From: Salinimonas profundi | GTDB taxonomy: Bacteria > Pseudomonadota > Gammaproteobacteria > Enterobacterales > Alteromonadaceae | DNA: 64,000 nucleotides | NCBI RefSeq assembly: GCF_014750655.1 | Contig: NZ_JABBXD010000001.1 | Coordinates: forward strand, 800,372-864,371 | Direction of reading: 5' to 3' | Shown here: piece after piece, positions 1 to 8,800 of the stretch | Layout of the letters: each line of letters begins with the position of its first letter | Position numbering within the stretch: position 1 is the first letter of the stretch | Position numbers and translations under genes: made by a program | The notes under the pieces: model-generated | What the model saw: the letters and a program-made list of their open reading frames with translations, nothing else | What the model was told of the DNA's origin: nothing | Databases searched by the model: none

Positions 1-75
1 GCGGAGCGGACGGGACTCGAACCCGCGACCCCCGGCGTGACAGGCCGGTATTCTAACCAACTGAACTACCGCTCC
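1..75 (-). tRNA. tRNA-Asp (anticodon GTC), 3' end cut by the window edge
   Basis: Read on the minus strand, the sequence starts GGAGCGGTAGTTCAG and carries the anticodon loop CTGTCAC (GTC, Asp). It has a TTCGAGTC T-loop and ends in CCGCTCCG, which pairs with the 5' acceptor strand. Only the first C of an encoded CCA end is inside the window. It lies downstream of dnaQ and on the same strand. This resembles the rnhA-dnaQ-aspV order known from E. coli, here with one extra gene (the TIGR03503 protein) in between. Anticodon and cloverleaf elements were read directly, so identity is nearly certain. Confidence 0.96.
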
Positions 76-142
76 ACTTTTTCAATACTTTCAATAAGTT
101 GAAACTTCCATTTTCAGGCCGTTCCCCCTCACTGCGGCGCAG

Positions 143-171
143 ATAATACGGTTATCGATATTAAGAGTCAA
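143..171 (-). promoter_or_regulatory. Sigma-70 promoter of the tRNA-Asp gene
   Basis: On the minus strand there is a -35 TTGACT (166-171), a 17-nt spacer, and a -10 TATTAT (143-148), 5/6 matches to consensus in each box. The -10 is followed at once by a GC-rich stretch (CTGCGCCGCAG). Such a discriminator is typical of stable-RNA promoters under stringent (ppGpp) control; that regulatory reading is inference. The leader to the tRNA 5' end is about 60 nt. The rest of the 76-285 gap holds no gene that I can see. Confidence 0.72.
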
Positions 172-285
172 TGGTTTTTTTGCGAAAAAAACTGCGAATC
201 AGCGCGTTTGCGCGTCTATTGGTCATAATGCTGAAATATCGTTCAGTTTGCACCTGAAATATACCGTTTTCGCGCGCAACAGATT

Positions 286-1761
286 TTAGGTTTTGCGATT
301 AAAAAGTCGCTTAAACCAAGAGCCGCTTTTATGCTCACTGGTGCGCGCCGCCGGTGTTTGCTTAAGACGTCGTGTAATAACCCATACGGTAGCCAGTACA
401 ACGATCAGAATAGTGCCATTTACTACAACCAGAAGCAGCACTAAGGTGCCATTGCTCATGGCTTCTGGTTGCGGTGGGGCTGAGGGCGTTTCTTTTTCTG
501 GCGCATCGGCGGGCAATTCGTCGCCCTCCCCATTCCCGTCAGGCATTTCTGTTAGCATCTCTTCGGGTGCGGTTTCTACTACCGGTGGCGCTGCCTGAAA
601 GGTATAAGGTGGTACATCAAGGATAAAATCGCGTCCATCGATGGTTTTTCCGTAAACAGTAAGTTTCGCCCTGAACTGCCCTTCATCCAGCGCCAGAATT
701 CGCTGGCTGCGCGCTGCCGGTGATGGTTCAGTCAACGAGAAGTTTTGAATATCACCGTTGGGATAACGTATTTTCCCGTCAACCAGAATCGACTGAATAT
801 CCACCTGTTCACGATTCACATCAATCATTAGGGTGTGATAGTTCTCGTCACCGCTAGCCATTACAACATCCAGTTTGACCGGATTAGGATAAAGTATCAG
901 GTTCGGGTCGACCTGCTCACGGGTATACATCGGCGTGACAACACGGAAAACGGGCTTCCACTCGCCGGCGGCGACTGAAAGATTAAATTGGCCGGTAAAA
1001 GTGCCATCCAGCGGTCTTTCATCCATGCCGCGGCCGTTATCCTCAAAGGTCGCAATAATCGCATTATCCGCCCCAAAATTATCATAATTGGGATTGTTGG
1101 TACTGACTAACTCGATCTCCAGCTTCACGACATCGCGAAATTCAGGCTGATTAATAGGTTCGTCACCATTTGACAGGTAAGCCGTTTGTTTGAGGATTTC
1201 ACCGGAAAAAATAGTAGGGGGTAAAGGCTCTGCGTGCAGGGATACATCAGAGATAATCATGATCCGACTATCCGGCTTAATTTGTCCCACCGCCTGCCAG
1301 GGCCCGGGTACCGGATTTTTGATGGTGATCATGTCAAAGGCTGCATCGTCATACCATTTTACATTCTCTTCTTCTGCCCGTGACTGATAGATTTTAGATC
1401 CATCAGGACGCACCAGAACGACCGGCGCAGAACCATAATCACGAAAGAACACCATGGTGACCTCATCGACATTGTAATCCACTCTGAAACGGTTCTGTAA
1501 CAGGGTGATCGAATTCTGATACTCGTCCCCCAGCCTGACAATTGGAAGTTTTGCAGCATCAGCATTTTTGTCGTCCGGCACACTGCGCTTTGCACCTGAA
1601 GTGGCATTTGGTGACTGTGCACTGTTATCTTCTGCCGGGTCAGGAGCCTGCGCGGCAAACACGGAAAGATTGACCATGGCGGCCAGCAAGAAAATAAGCG
1701 CAGGCGCTGTTGTTCGCAAAGTAATACCCGCTGAACGGGCTCTGCAAAGCCCGTTTACCAT
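286..1761 (-). CDS. TIGR03503 family membrane-anchored protein
   Basis: The protein matches, from memory of the family, the conserved hypothetical TIGR03503 group restricted to marine gammaproteobacteria (Vibrio, Shewanella, Alteromonas relatives). Function is unknown. It has an N-terminal signal sequence (APALIFLLAAMVNLSVFAA), a large periplasmic beta-rich region, a Pro/Glu-rich linker, then one C-terminal membrane span (about 20 residues, LVLLLVVVNGTILIVVL) and a basic cytoplasmic tail. The topology is therefore periplasmic with a C-terminal anchor. The frame is open upstream to an ATG at 1809, but that start would overlap dnaQ by 31 bp. I prefer the ATG at 1761, 18 nt past the dnaQ stop. 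Neither start has a convincing Shine-Dalgarno, so the start is uncertain. It is probably co-transcribed with dnaQ. Confidence 0.75.
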   Translation of the reverse strand: MVNGLCRARSAGITLRTTAPALIFLLAAMVNLSVFAAQAPDPAEDNSAQSPNATSGAKRSVPDDKNADAAKLPIVRLGDEYQNSITLLQNRFRVDYNVDEVTMVFFRDYGSAPVVLVRPDGSKIYQSRAEEENVKWYDDAAFDMITIKNPVPGPWQAVGQIKPDSRIMIISDVSLHAEPLPPTIFSGEILKQTAYLSNGDEPINQPEFRDVVKLEIELVSTNNPNYDNFGADNAIIATFEDNGRGMDERPLDGTFTGQFNLSVAAGEWKPVFRVVTPMYTREQVDPNLILYPNPVKLDVVMASGDENYHTLMIDVNREQVDIQSILVDGKIRYPNGDIQNFSLTEPSPAARSQRILALDEGQFRAKLTVYGKTIDGRDFILDVPPYTFQAAPPVVETAPEEMLTEMPDGNGEGDELPADAPEKETPSAPPQPEAMSNGTLVLLLVVVNGTILIVVLATVWVITRRLKQTPAARTSEHKSGSWFKRLFNRKT

Positions 1762-1778
1762 CCTTTTGTACAATCGAA

Positions 1779-2498
1779 TTACTCGCCCTGAACGTCCCGC
1801 CACAAACATTGACCACCACTGTTTTGCACGATATCTAAACGCGCTTCATGCTGTTCTAATTCATCGGCGGTAGCGCGAATAACCTTTAATTTATTTGCGC
1901 TTCGATTAACACGGCGAATGGTCGAGCCATCATTTTCGCTATCCTGTCCACCCTGCCCGGCCAGATTCAGCTTTGTCTGGCCACCGGTCATCATCAGATA
2001 CACATCAGCCAGGATTTCAGCATCCAGCAATGCGCCGTGCAGCTCACGATGGCTATTATCAATGCCGTACCGCTTACATAATGCATCCAGGTTATTTTTC
2101 TGGCCCGGGTGCGTGCGCTTGGCCAGTGCCAGGGTATCTAAAACCGAGCAGATATCACGCGTTTTGACTGACTTTGTGGAAGGCTCTTTTGCAAACTCAT
2201 GATCCATGAATCCCACGTCGAACGGCGCATTGTGAATCACAAGCTGCGCGCCTTTAATGAACGCAATAAAGTCGCTGGCGACGTTTTTGAAAAGAGGTTT
2301 ATCGGCTAAAAACTGATTGGTAATACCGTGAACTTCAATGGCTTCCTGCTCAATTTCACGCTGAGGGTTTACGTAAACATGAAAATGGTTGCCTGTCAGT
2401 TTGCGATTGACAACTTCTACACACCCGATCTCAATGATGCGGTGGCCCTCTTTGGGGTCAATACCGGTCGTTTCTGTATCCAGTACAATCTGGCGCAT
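1779..2498 (-). CDS. dnaQ: DNA polymerase III epsilon subunit (3'-5' proofreading exonuclease)
   Basis: This is the proofreading subunit of the replicative polymerase. The DEDDh exonuclease residues are visible: Exo I LDTETTG (D7, E9), Exo II HNAPFDVGF (D94), Exo III HRELHGALLDAE (H154, D159). The length of 239 residues matches the family (E. coli 243), including the C-terminal tail that binds the alpha subunit. It diverges from rnhA across an 87-bp gap, the classic arrangement in which both promoters share the gap. The TIGR03503 gene follows closely on the same strand. Nothing is unusual. Confidence 0.97.
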   Translation of the reverse strand: MRQIVLDTETTGIDPKEGHRIIEIGCVEVVNRKLTGNHFHVYVNPQREIEQEAIEVHGITNQFLADKPLFKNVASDFIAFIKGAQLVIHNAPFDVGFMDHEFAKEPSTKSVKTRDICSVLDTLALAKRTHPGQKNNLDALCKRYGIDNSHRELHGALLDAEILADVYLMMTGGQTKLNLAGQGGQDSENDGSTIRRVNRSANKLKVIRATADELEQHEARLDIVQNSGGQCLWRDVQGE

Positions 2499-2585
2499 GT
2501 TTTATATTCTCGTTACTTCGGACTTTTTGCTAGTATACCAATCCCAAATCAGCTGACCATAAGCCAGTAAAAAAAAGGAGCGCCC

Positions 2586-3053
2586 GTGGGCAAAAAAGCG
2601 ATAGAAATATATACCGATGGTTCCTGTCTCGGTAATCCCGGCCCCGGCGGGTATGGTGCGGTAATGATTTATAATTCGCATCGCAAAGAATTGAGCGAAG
2701 GCTATTTTGAAACCACCAATAACAGAATGGAGCTACTGGCGCCGATTGCCGCGCTCAATGCACTTAGTGAGTCTTGTAAGGTAGATGTGACCACCGACAG
2801 CCAGTATGTGAAAAACGGGATTAATCAGTGGATCCATAACTGGCGAAAAAATGGCTGGCGAACCGCCGCGAAAAAACCTGTGAAAAATGCGGATCTGTGG
2901 CGCCAGCTTGATGACGCTGTCAGCAAACATGATGTCACATGGCACTGGGTAAAGGGGCACTCCGGGCATCCTGAGAATGAGCGTTGCGACGACCTGGCAA
3001 GAGCCGCCGCAAACCAGCCTTCAAAGAAAGATGATGGCTTTAATTCACAATAG
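2586..3053 (+). CDS. rnhA: Ribonuclease HI
   Basis: It cleaves the RNA strand of RNA-DNA hybrids (R-loops, Okazaki primers). The four catalytic carboxylates of type 1 RNase H are in place: D11 in [12 protein letters not shown]49 in NNRMEL, D71 in TTDSQYV and D135 in ERCDDLA, with the flexible-loop histidine at H125 ([10 protein letters not shown]). The length of 155 equals the E. coli enzyme. The start is GTG at 2586, set by a strong AAAGGAG ending 5 nt upstream. It is divergent from dnaQ. Confidence 0.97.
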   Translation: MGKKAIEIYTDGSCLGNPGPGGYGAVMIYNSHRKELSEGYFETTNNRMELLAPIAALNALSESCKVDVTTDSQYVKNGINQWIHNWRKNGWRTAAKKPVKNADLWRQLDDAVSKHDVTWHWVKGHSGHPENERCDDLARAAANQPSKKDDGFNSQ

Positions 3054-3068
3054 CCTCTGGCTGTGTGT

Positions 3069-4046
3069 TTACCAGTGAGCAATTAGCTTGCCCTGGGTAT
3101 CGTTTTTCTCAAGCCGCTGATGGGCAGTGGCAATATCTTCTGCCGCATAAACCGTATCAAGATTGACCTTTAACCCGCCCTGACTAAATGCCCCCAGAAA
3201 CCGTGCAGTAAATGCATTTATTAAATGGGCTTTGTATTCGTCAGAGCGACTTCGCAGCGTCGAGCCAATTACTTTTGCCCGTTTAGCCAGCATTAATCCC
3301 AGATCCAGCTTGTCTGCATACCTGCCTCCAAGCATGGCCAGATAAACAACGGTGCCGTCTTTAGCGAGCACGGAAAGATTGCGGTTTAAGTAGTCACCAC
3401 CCACAAAATCGATGACGGTATTTACCCCCTCGTTCCACTGCTCAGAAATAATCTTCGCAAAGTCCTGCTGTTTATAGTTAATCAGACAACTGGCCCCCAG
3501 ACTTTCGCACAGTGCAAGCTTTTCGTCTGTAGAGGCAGTAACAGCGGTACTGATCCGCTCAAGTTTACATAGCTGGATCGCGGCAAGACCCACGCCGCTG
3601 GCACCAGCATGAATAAGCGCCCTGCCCTGCGCCGGTGTTTGAGCAATATCAAACAGCGCCTGGTACGCGGTCAGAAATACTTCACTCAACCCTGCAGCCT
3701 CATGCATGGATAAGTGCGACGGCAGGGGCATAAGGTGCCGGGCATCAACCACGGCCTCTTCTGCGTATCCACCGCCCGGCATCAGACCAAAAACGCTATC
3801 GCCGGGTTTCCACTGAGTGACATCAGACGCAACCTCCAGGACCTCACCGGCGGCTTCAAGTCCAAGAATCTCACTTTCCCCCGGCGGTGGCGGATATTTA
3901 CCCTGACGCTGCAGCGTATCAGCACGATTGACGCCGAAGGCATGCACCTTAATTTTCACTTTTCCTTTAGTCACTGACGGCGAATCAGTAGTACGAATTG
4001 CCAGCCCTTCAGGGCCCGCCTCTGAGTCATAATCAATATATCGCAT
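3069..4046 (-). CDS. NAD(P)H-quinone oxidoreductase, PIG3-type MDR family
   Basis: This is a medium-chain dehydrogenase/reductase without structural zinc. It has an N-terminal GroES-like domain (GVNRADTLQRQGKYPPPPG, about residues 40-60) and then a Rossmann domain with the nucleotide-binding stretch IHAGASGVGLAAIQL. The proline-rich PPPPG and EAAGEV motifs fit the PIG3/TIGR02824 subgroup, which reduces quinones with NADPH. The ATG at 4046 (MRYIDYDSEAG) is preferred over a GTG three codons earlier. It converges on rnhA with a 15-bp gap. The substrate cannot be told from sequence. Confidence 0.88.
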   Translation of the reverse strand: MRYIDYDSEAGPEGLAIRTTDSPSVTKGKVKIKVHAFGVNRADTLQRQGKYPPPPGESEILGLEAAGEVLEVASDVTQWKPGDSVFGLMPGGGYAEEAVVDARHLMPLPSHLSMHEAAGLSEVFLTAYQALFDIAQTPAQGRALIHAGASGVGLAAIQLCKLERISTAVTASTDEKLALCESLGASCLINYKQQDFAKIISEQWNEGVNTVIDFVGGDYLNRNLSVLAKDGTVVYLAMLGGRYADKLDLGLMLAKRAKVIGSTLRSRSDEYKAHLINAFTARFLGAFSQGGLKVNLDTVYAAEDIATAHQRLEKNDTQGKLIAHW

Positions 4047-4149
4047 TACAATCACTTTATTTGGATGGTATCGAAAGTTACGTTGCGTTAGGCAAAACAG
4101 ATGATTCTGCTATACTGCGCCGCCTGTTCGAATTCATTTAAGTTTGCCT

Positions 4150-5337
4150 ATGTCTGCCAAAATCATTCTTCAGCCTGAGCGCGAGAAATCCCTGAAACGT
4201 CACCATCCCTGGGTCTTTGCCAGCGCAGTGGCGAATGTAGAAGGACGCTGTCGAGCCGGTGACACAGTAGACGTTTACGCCAGTGATGGCAGCTGGCTGG
4301 GCAGAGGCGCCTATTCACCCGAGTCACAGATTCGCGTCAGAATCTGGACATTTGAACAGAACGAACCGGTCGATAACGGTTTCTTTATGCGCCGTATTGA
4401 AGAAGCTATTTTATTACGACGAACGGTAATCAATATGTCGACCACCAATGCATTTCGCCTGGTCGCGGCAGAATCGGACGGTCTGCCCGGCGTGACCATC
4501 GACTTGTATAATAACGTTGCGGTTCTCCAGCTACTTAGCGCCGGGGCTGACAAGCAGCGTAAAAAGATTGTATGGGCATTACAGAAATTACTGCCCAATA
4601 TTGGTCTGTACGAGCGCTCTGATGTCGACGTTCGTAAAAAAGAAGGGCTGGCGCTCCAGACCGGGCCTTTAACCGACGACGTGCCGACCCGAGTCGAAAT
4701 TAAAGAAAATAATGTCCGGATTCTGGTTGATATTGAACAGGGTCACAAAACAGGCTTTTATCTGGACCAGCGGGACAGTCGGGCTCGCGCCGCGCACTAC
4801 GCTAAAGACAAAGAGGTGCTCAACTGTTTTAGCTATACCGGTACATTTGCCTGTTACGCACTATCGGGTGGTGCCCGACATGTTACCAATGTCGATGTTT
4901 CAGATTCGGCGCTGGCACTTGCAGAGGAGCACCTGGCACTGAATAACTTCAGTAATGATCAGGCTTCGATGGTAAAAGGCGATGTGTTTGAAGTGCTGCG
5001 CAGCTACCATCAAAGCCAAACGCAGTTTGATATGGTGATTCTCGATCCCCCTAAATTCGTTGACAGCAAGGCGTCACTGAATCGCGCGGCCAGAGGCTAC
5101 AAAGATATCAACATGTATGGCATCCATACGGTAAAACCAGGGGGACTGCTGCTGACGTTCAGCTGCTCGGGGCTGATGCCTGCTGACTTATTCAATAAAA
5201 TTGTGGCAGACGCCGCTCTGGATGCCGGAAGACGGGTTAAGATTATTGAAAGGCTATCGCAAGCACCGGATCATCCGGTTAGCAGCACCTATCCCGAGGG
5301 CTATTACCTCAAAGGGCTGGTCTGCCAGGTCTTTTAA
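4150..5337 (+). CDS. rlmI: 23S rRNA (cytosine-5)-methyltransferase RlmI-like
   Basis: An N-terminal PUA domain (about residues 1-75, HPWVFASAVANVEG) is followed by a class I SAM-dependent methyltransferase domain. Motif I reads LNCFSYTGTFACYALSGGA and the catalytic-region motif is VILDPPKF. The C-terminal FSCSGLM stretch carries the second conserved cysteine region of m5C methyltransferases. At 395 residues it matches E. coli RlmI (396), which methylates C1962 of 23S rRNA. The ATG at 4150 is preferred to a TTG two codons upstream because MSAKIIL matches the family N-terminus. It appears monocistronic. Confidence 0.92.
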   Translation: MSAKIILQPEREKSLKRHHPWVFASAVANVEGRCRAGDTVDVYASDGSWLGRGAYSPESQIRVRIWTFEQNEPVDNGFFMRRIEEAILLRRTVINMSTTNAFRLVAAESDGLPGVTIDLYNNVAVLQLLSAGADKQRKKIVWALQKLLPNIGLYERSDVDVRKKEGLALQTGPLTDDVPTRVEIKENNVRILVDIEQGHKTGFYLDQRDSRARAAHYAKDKEVLNCFSYTGTFACYALSGGARHVTNVDVSDSALALAEEHLALNNFSNDQASMVKGDVFEVLRSYHQSQTQFDMVILDPPKFVDSKASLNRAARGYKDINMYGIHTVKPGGLLLTFSCSGLMPADLFNKIVADAALDAGRRVKIIERLSQAPDHPVSSTYPEGYYLKGLVCQVF

Positions 5338-5352
5338 CTTACAAAGATCATT

Positions 5353-5370
5353 GGGCGGGAGGCTCCGCCC
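5353..5370. terminator. GC-rich hairpin between convergent rlmI and PilZ genes
   Basis: GGGCGG (5353-5358) and CCGCCC (5365-5370) form a 6-bp all-GC stem with a 6-nt loop. It sits between the stop codons of two convergent genes. There is no clear U-tract on either side, so intrinsic termination is plausible but weakly supported. Confidence 0.4.
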
Positions 5371-5381
5371 CATCGCCTGCG

Positions 5382-5684
5382 CTATTTCATTTCTGAAATT
5401 TCGACACCGATAATACAGCTGTTTTCCGACTCCTGAACACAGCGTACCACAGTGGCGCTGGCTGACAGTGAAGGAATTTGAGAACTGGTGGACTCAATAG
5501 AGACCTTAACTTCCGTTCCCAGCTCCACGGATGGCTCGTCGACCTCTAACGACATGCCGGTCGCACTGATATCCTTGCAAACCGCCTGTAGTGTGCGACT
5601 CGACTCATCGTCGTTTATCTGCACCTGACACGGCGAATTCACCATCATTCTGAAAAAGTTACGCTTATCATCGTATCCCAACAT
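5382..5684 (-). CDS. Single-domain PilZ protein, probable c-di-GMP receptor
   Basis: The 100-residue protein is a lone PilZ domain. The c-di-GMP binding signature is present: R8-x3-R12 (KRNFFRM), then D38-x-S-x-x-G43 (DISATGMSLEVDE) and the following beta-barrel. Retention of both motifs predicts real ligand binding. A good Shine-Dalgarno (AGGAGAAG) precedes the ATG. It follows hrpA on the same strand after 176 bp, so it may have its own promoter. The target pathway is unknown; other c-di-GMP proteins are encoded at 27.9 and 54.8 kb of this window. Confidence 0.88.
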   Translation of the reverse strand: MLGYDDKRNFFRMMVNSPCQVQINDDESSRTLQAVCKDISATGMSLEVDEPSVELGTEVKVSIESTSSQIPSLSASATVVRCVQESENSCIIGVEISEMK

Positions 5685-5860
5685 CTTTTACTTCTCCTGA
5701 CTGCTGCTTCGGCAATACCGACCTACCTCATACCGGGCTATTTGTTATAGGCGGCAGAGATGTACTTGTCAACAGGGATCATAGGCAGGTACAACCCCGA
5801 CGGATATAATGTTTTACAACACATATAGCTGCTGTTTACGAAGCGTTAACCCAAAAAGGC

Positions 5861-8800
5861 TTAAAAATCGGCAAGAAAATTTTGAATTCTTTTTGCCGAA
5901 ATCGGATAGGCCGTGCCCAGTTGTTGCGCAAACAACGATACCCGCAACTCTTCTATCATCCAACGCCCCTCCTGCAAGGCCTCAGGGAGCTTACCCTGCG
6001 GGTACTTTTTACAGGTTTTTTCATATTCGGCAGTCACTTTCTCGATGGTCAGCTGTACCTGCCGATCTTTTGTAGGATCAATGGGTAGCTTTTCCAACCG
6101 TCTGACTAATGCCTTTATATAGCGATTCCAGTCTGCAAGCCTTGCTGCTCCGATATCGGTCACAAAGCCTGGATATACCAGAGATGCCAGATGCTGACGA
6201 ATATCCCCCATGGCACCAACCATCGTCAGCGGAATATTTCCCTTCATTTGTTTCTGACACTGGTGCGCCAGTGTCAGACCGGTTTCGACCTGTTGCGCAA
6301 TTTCAACCACCTTGTTATTGATTTCTCCCCTGACCCAGTCGGCACACTGGTTGAAAACACTTTCTGAACGGATAACGGTATTCTGCTCGCTTTCAAAGGT
6401 TGCCCGAAGCGCATCTATGCCGGCAAAGATACAATCATCTACCAGCGCTTTGATTTGCCCGAAAGGATTAAAATAAAGACCCAGCTTAGCTTTATTGGGC
6501 AATGTTTTTTCCAGATGCCCCACCGGTGAGGGAATGGCCGCCCGCAGAAGCACGTTCACCCCTTCGCGATGCAATTGCCGCGCTTTGTCTACATCGTCTA
6601 CCAGCACAATGTCAGCTTTTGTGCCCTGCCTGACAAGTGCAGGGTAAGCCTGCACCTCAAAACCACCGACCTTTTGCACAAACGTATCCGGTAAATTATC
6701 AAAGTCCCAGGTTTGCAGGCCTTTTCTTTCCAGCTCCGGCGTTGCCGCCTTTTCAAATGTTTTTTGAACCTTGCCCTGACACTGTTGTTTCAGCGCTTCC
6801 AGATCATCGCCACGCGCAATCACCTCGCCTTTTTCGCTAACAACAGCAAAGTGCATGGTCAGATGGGTATCCACCTGTGCCAGATTCCATTCATCCGGCG
6901 AAACTTCCACGCCGGTCATCTTACGCAACTTGGCGCTGACAGCATCAAGCAGCGCCACAGGACGACCATTTTTATCATGCGGGCTGATGTCCGCCAGGCA
7001 GGCCTGTGCAAAATTGGGCGCAGGTACAAAATTTTTGCGCAGTCTTTTAGGCAAACTTTTTATAAGCGCCACTACCCTGTCATGGCGCAATCCCGGCACC
7101 TGCCAGTCAAATCCTGTCTCACTGACCTGATTAAGCACAGGTAACGGAATATTCACTGTTACCCCATCATCTTCAGCATTAGGCTCAAAATGATATGACA
7201 ATGGCAAGGTGATGTTGCCTTGCTTCCAAACATCAGGATAGCCATTTTTAGCCGCATCAGGCTGCTCGCGATACACATCGTCTTCAGTGAACGTCAGCGC
7301 CACTGACTGATGATTATGTTTGTACCATTTTTTGAATGCCGCTTCGTTATTCACATCCTGCGGAAGTCGATTTGCATAGAATGCTACCAACGTTTCTTCT
7401 TCAACAATCAGATCCCGACGACGGGTTTTTTGCTCAAGCTCATCAGCCTGCGCCAGCAGCGCCTGGTTGTCTCTTAAAAATGCATAGTTCAGCCGGGTAT
7501 CACCATTTACCAGCGCTTCGCGAATAAATAGCGCCTGACACAGTGCCGAATCAATTTGGCTATAGACAACCGGGCGTTTTGCCACAATGGGCAAGCCGAA
7601 TAACGTAACTTTTTCATACGCGATAACGGCGCCACGCTTTTTCGACCAGTGCGGCTCTGCATAACTGGATTGGGTCAGGTGACTGGCCAGCGCTTCAACC
7701 CAGGCCGGGTCAATTCTGGCGTTTACACGGGCGAACAGGCGGGAGGTTTCGACTAATTCAGCCGCCATAATCCATTTAGGCTGGCGTTTTGACAGGCCTG
7801 ATCCGGGAAAGATCATAAAACGTGTATTACGGGCGCCTAAATATTCCCTATCTTTGTCTTTCATACCAAGGTGCGACAATAGCCCGGCACAAATTGCCTG
7901 GTGCACGGCCTGATAATCGGCATCCTGATTACTTAATCCAAAATTCAGCTCAGCCAGTGATTTTTTAAGCTGGCTGACAATATCCTGCCACTCCCGCATT
8001 CGCAGGTAGTTGATGAAGTGCGACTTACACCATTTGCGAAGTTGATTGTTAGTCAGCGCATTCTGTTGTTCGCGAAAAGCGTTCCAGGTATTTAGCAGAC
8101 TGATAAAATCAGATTCTTTATCCGTAAACTCACTATGCGCCTCGTCGGCCTGCTGGCGTTTGTCGCTGGGCCGCTCGCGAGGATCCTGTATGGACAACCC
8201 CGCGGCAATGACCATCACCTCGCGCAGCGCATTGGTTTTATTCGCCTCAAGCACCATTCTGGCATAGCGAGGATCGATAGGCAGCCGGGCAATCTGACGG
8301 CCGGTCTGTGTCAGAGAAATCTTGCCTTTGGTACGCGTAATCGCCTCAATTTCTTCCAGCAGCCTGAAACCATCGTTTATATTGCGGTTATCCGGAGGCT
8401 GAACAAAAGGAAAACGGCTGATTTCGCCCAGTCCCAGCGCCAGCATCTGCAAAATAACGGATGCCAGATTGGTACGCAGAATTTCAGGATCGGTAAACTC
8501 AGGGCGACCAAGATAATCCTCTTCACTATACAGGCGAATACAAATACCGTCTGAGACACGGCCGCAGCGACCGGCCCGCTGATTTGCAGAAGCCTGAGAG
8601 ATGGGCTCTATTGGCAGACGCTGAACTTTCGATCGGGCGCTATAACGTGAAATCCTGGCCATCCCGGGATCGATGACATACTTGATACCGGGAACCGTTA
8701 ATGAGGTTTCAGCAACGTTGGTAGCCAGCACGATACGCCGGCCACTGTGTGACTGAAAAATGCGGTTTTGCTCTGCGGCGGAGAGTCTTGCATAAAGGGG

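Noticed and set aside
6713..7144. Plus-strand open frame of 143 residues inside hrpA
   Set aside because: Antisense to conserved HrpA coding sequence; no start signal or family.
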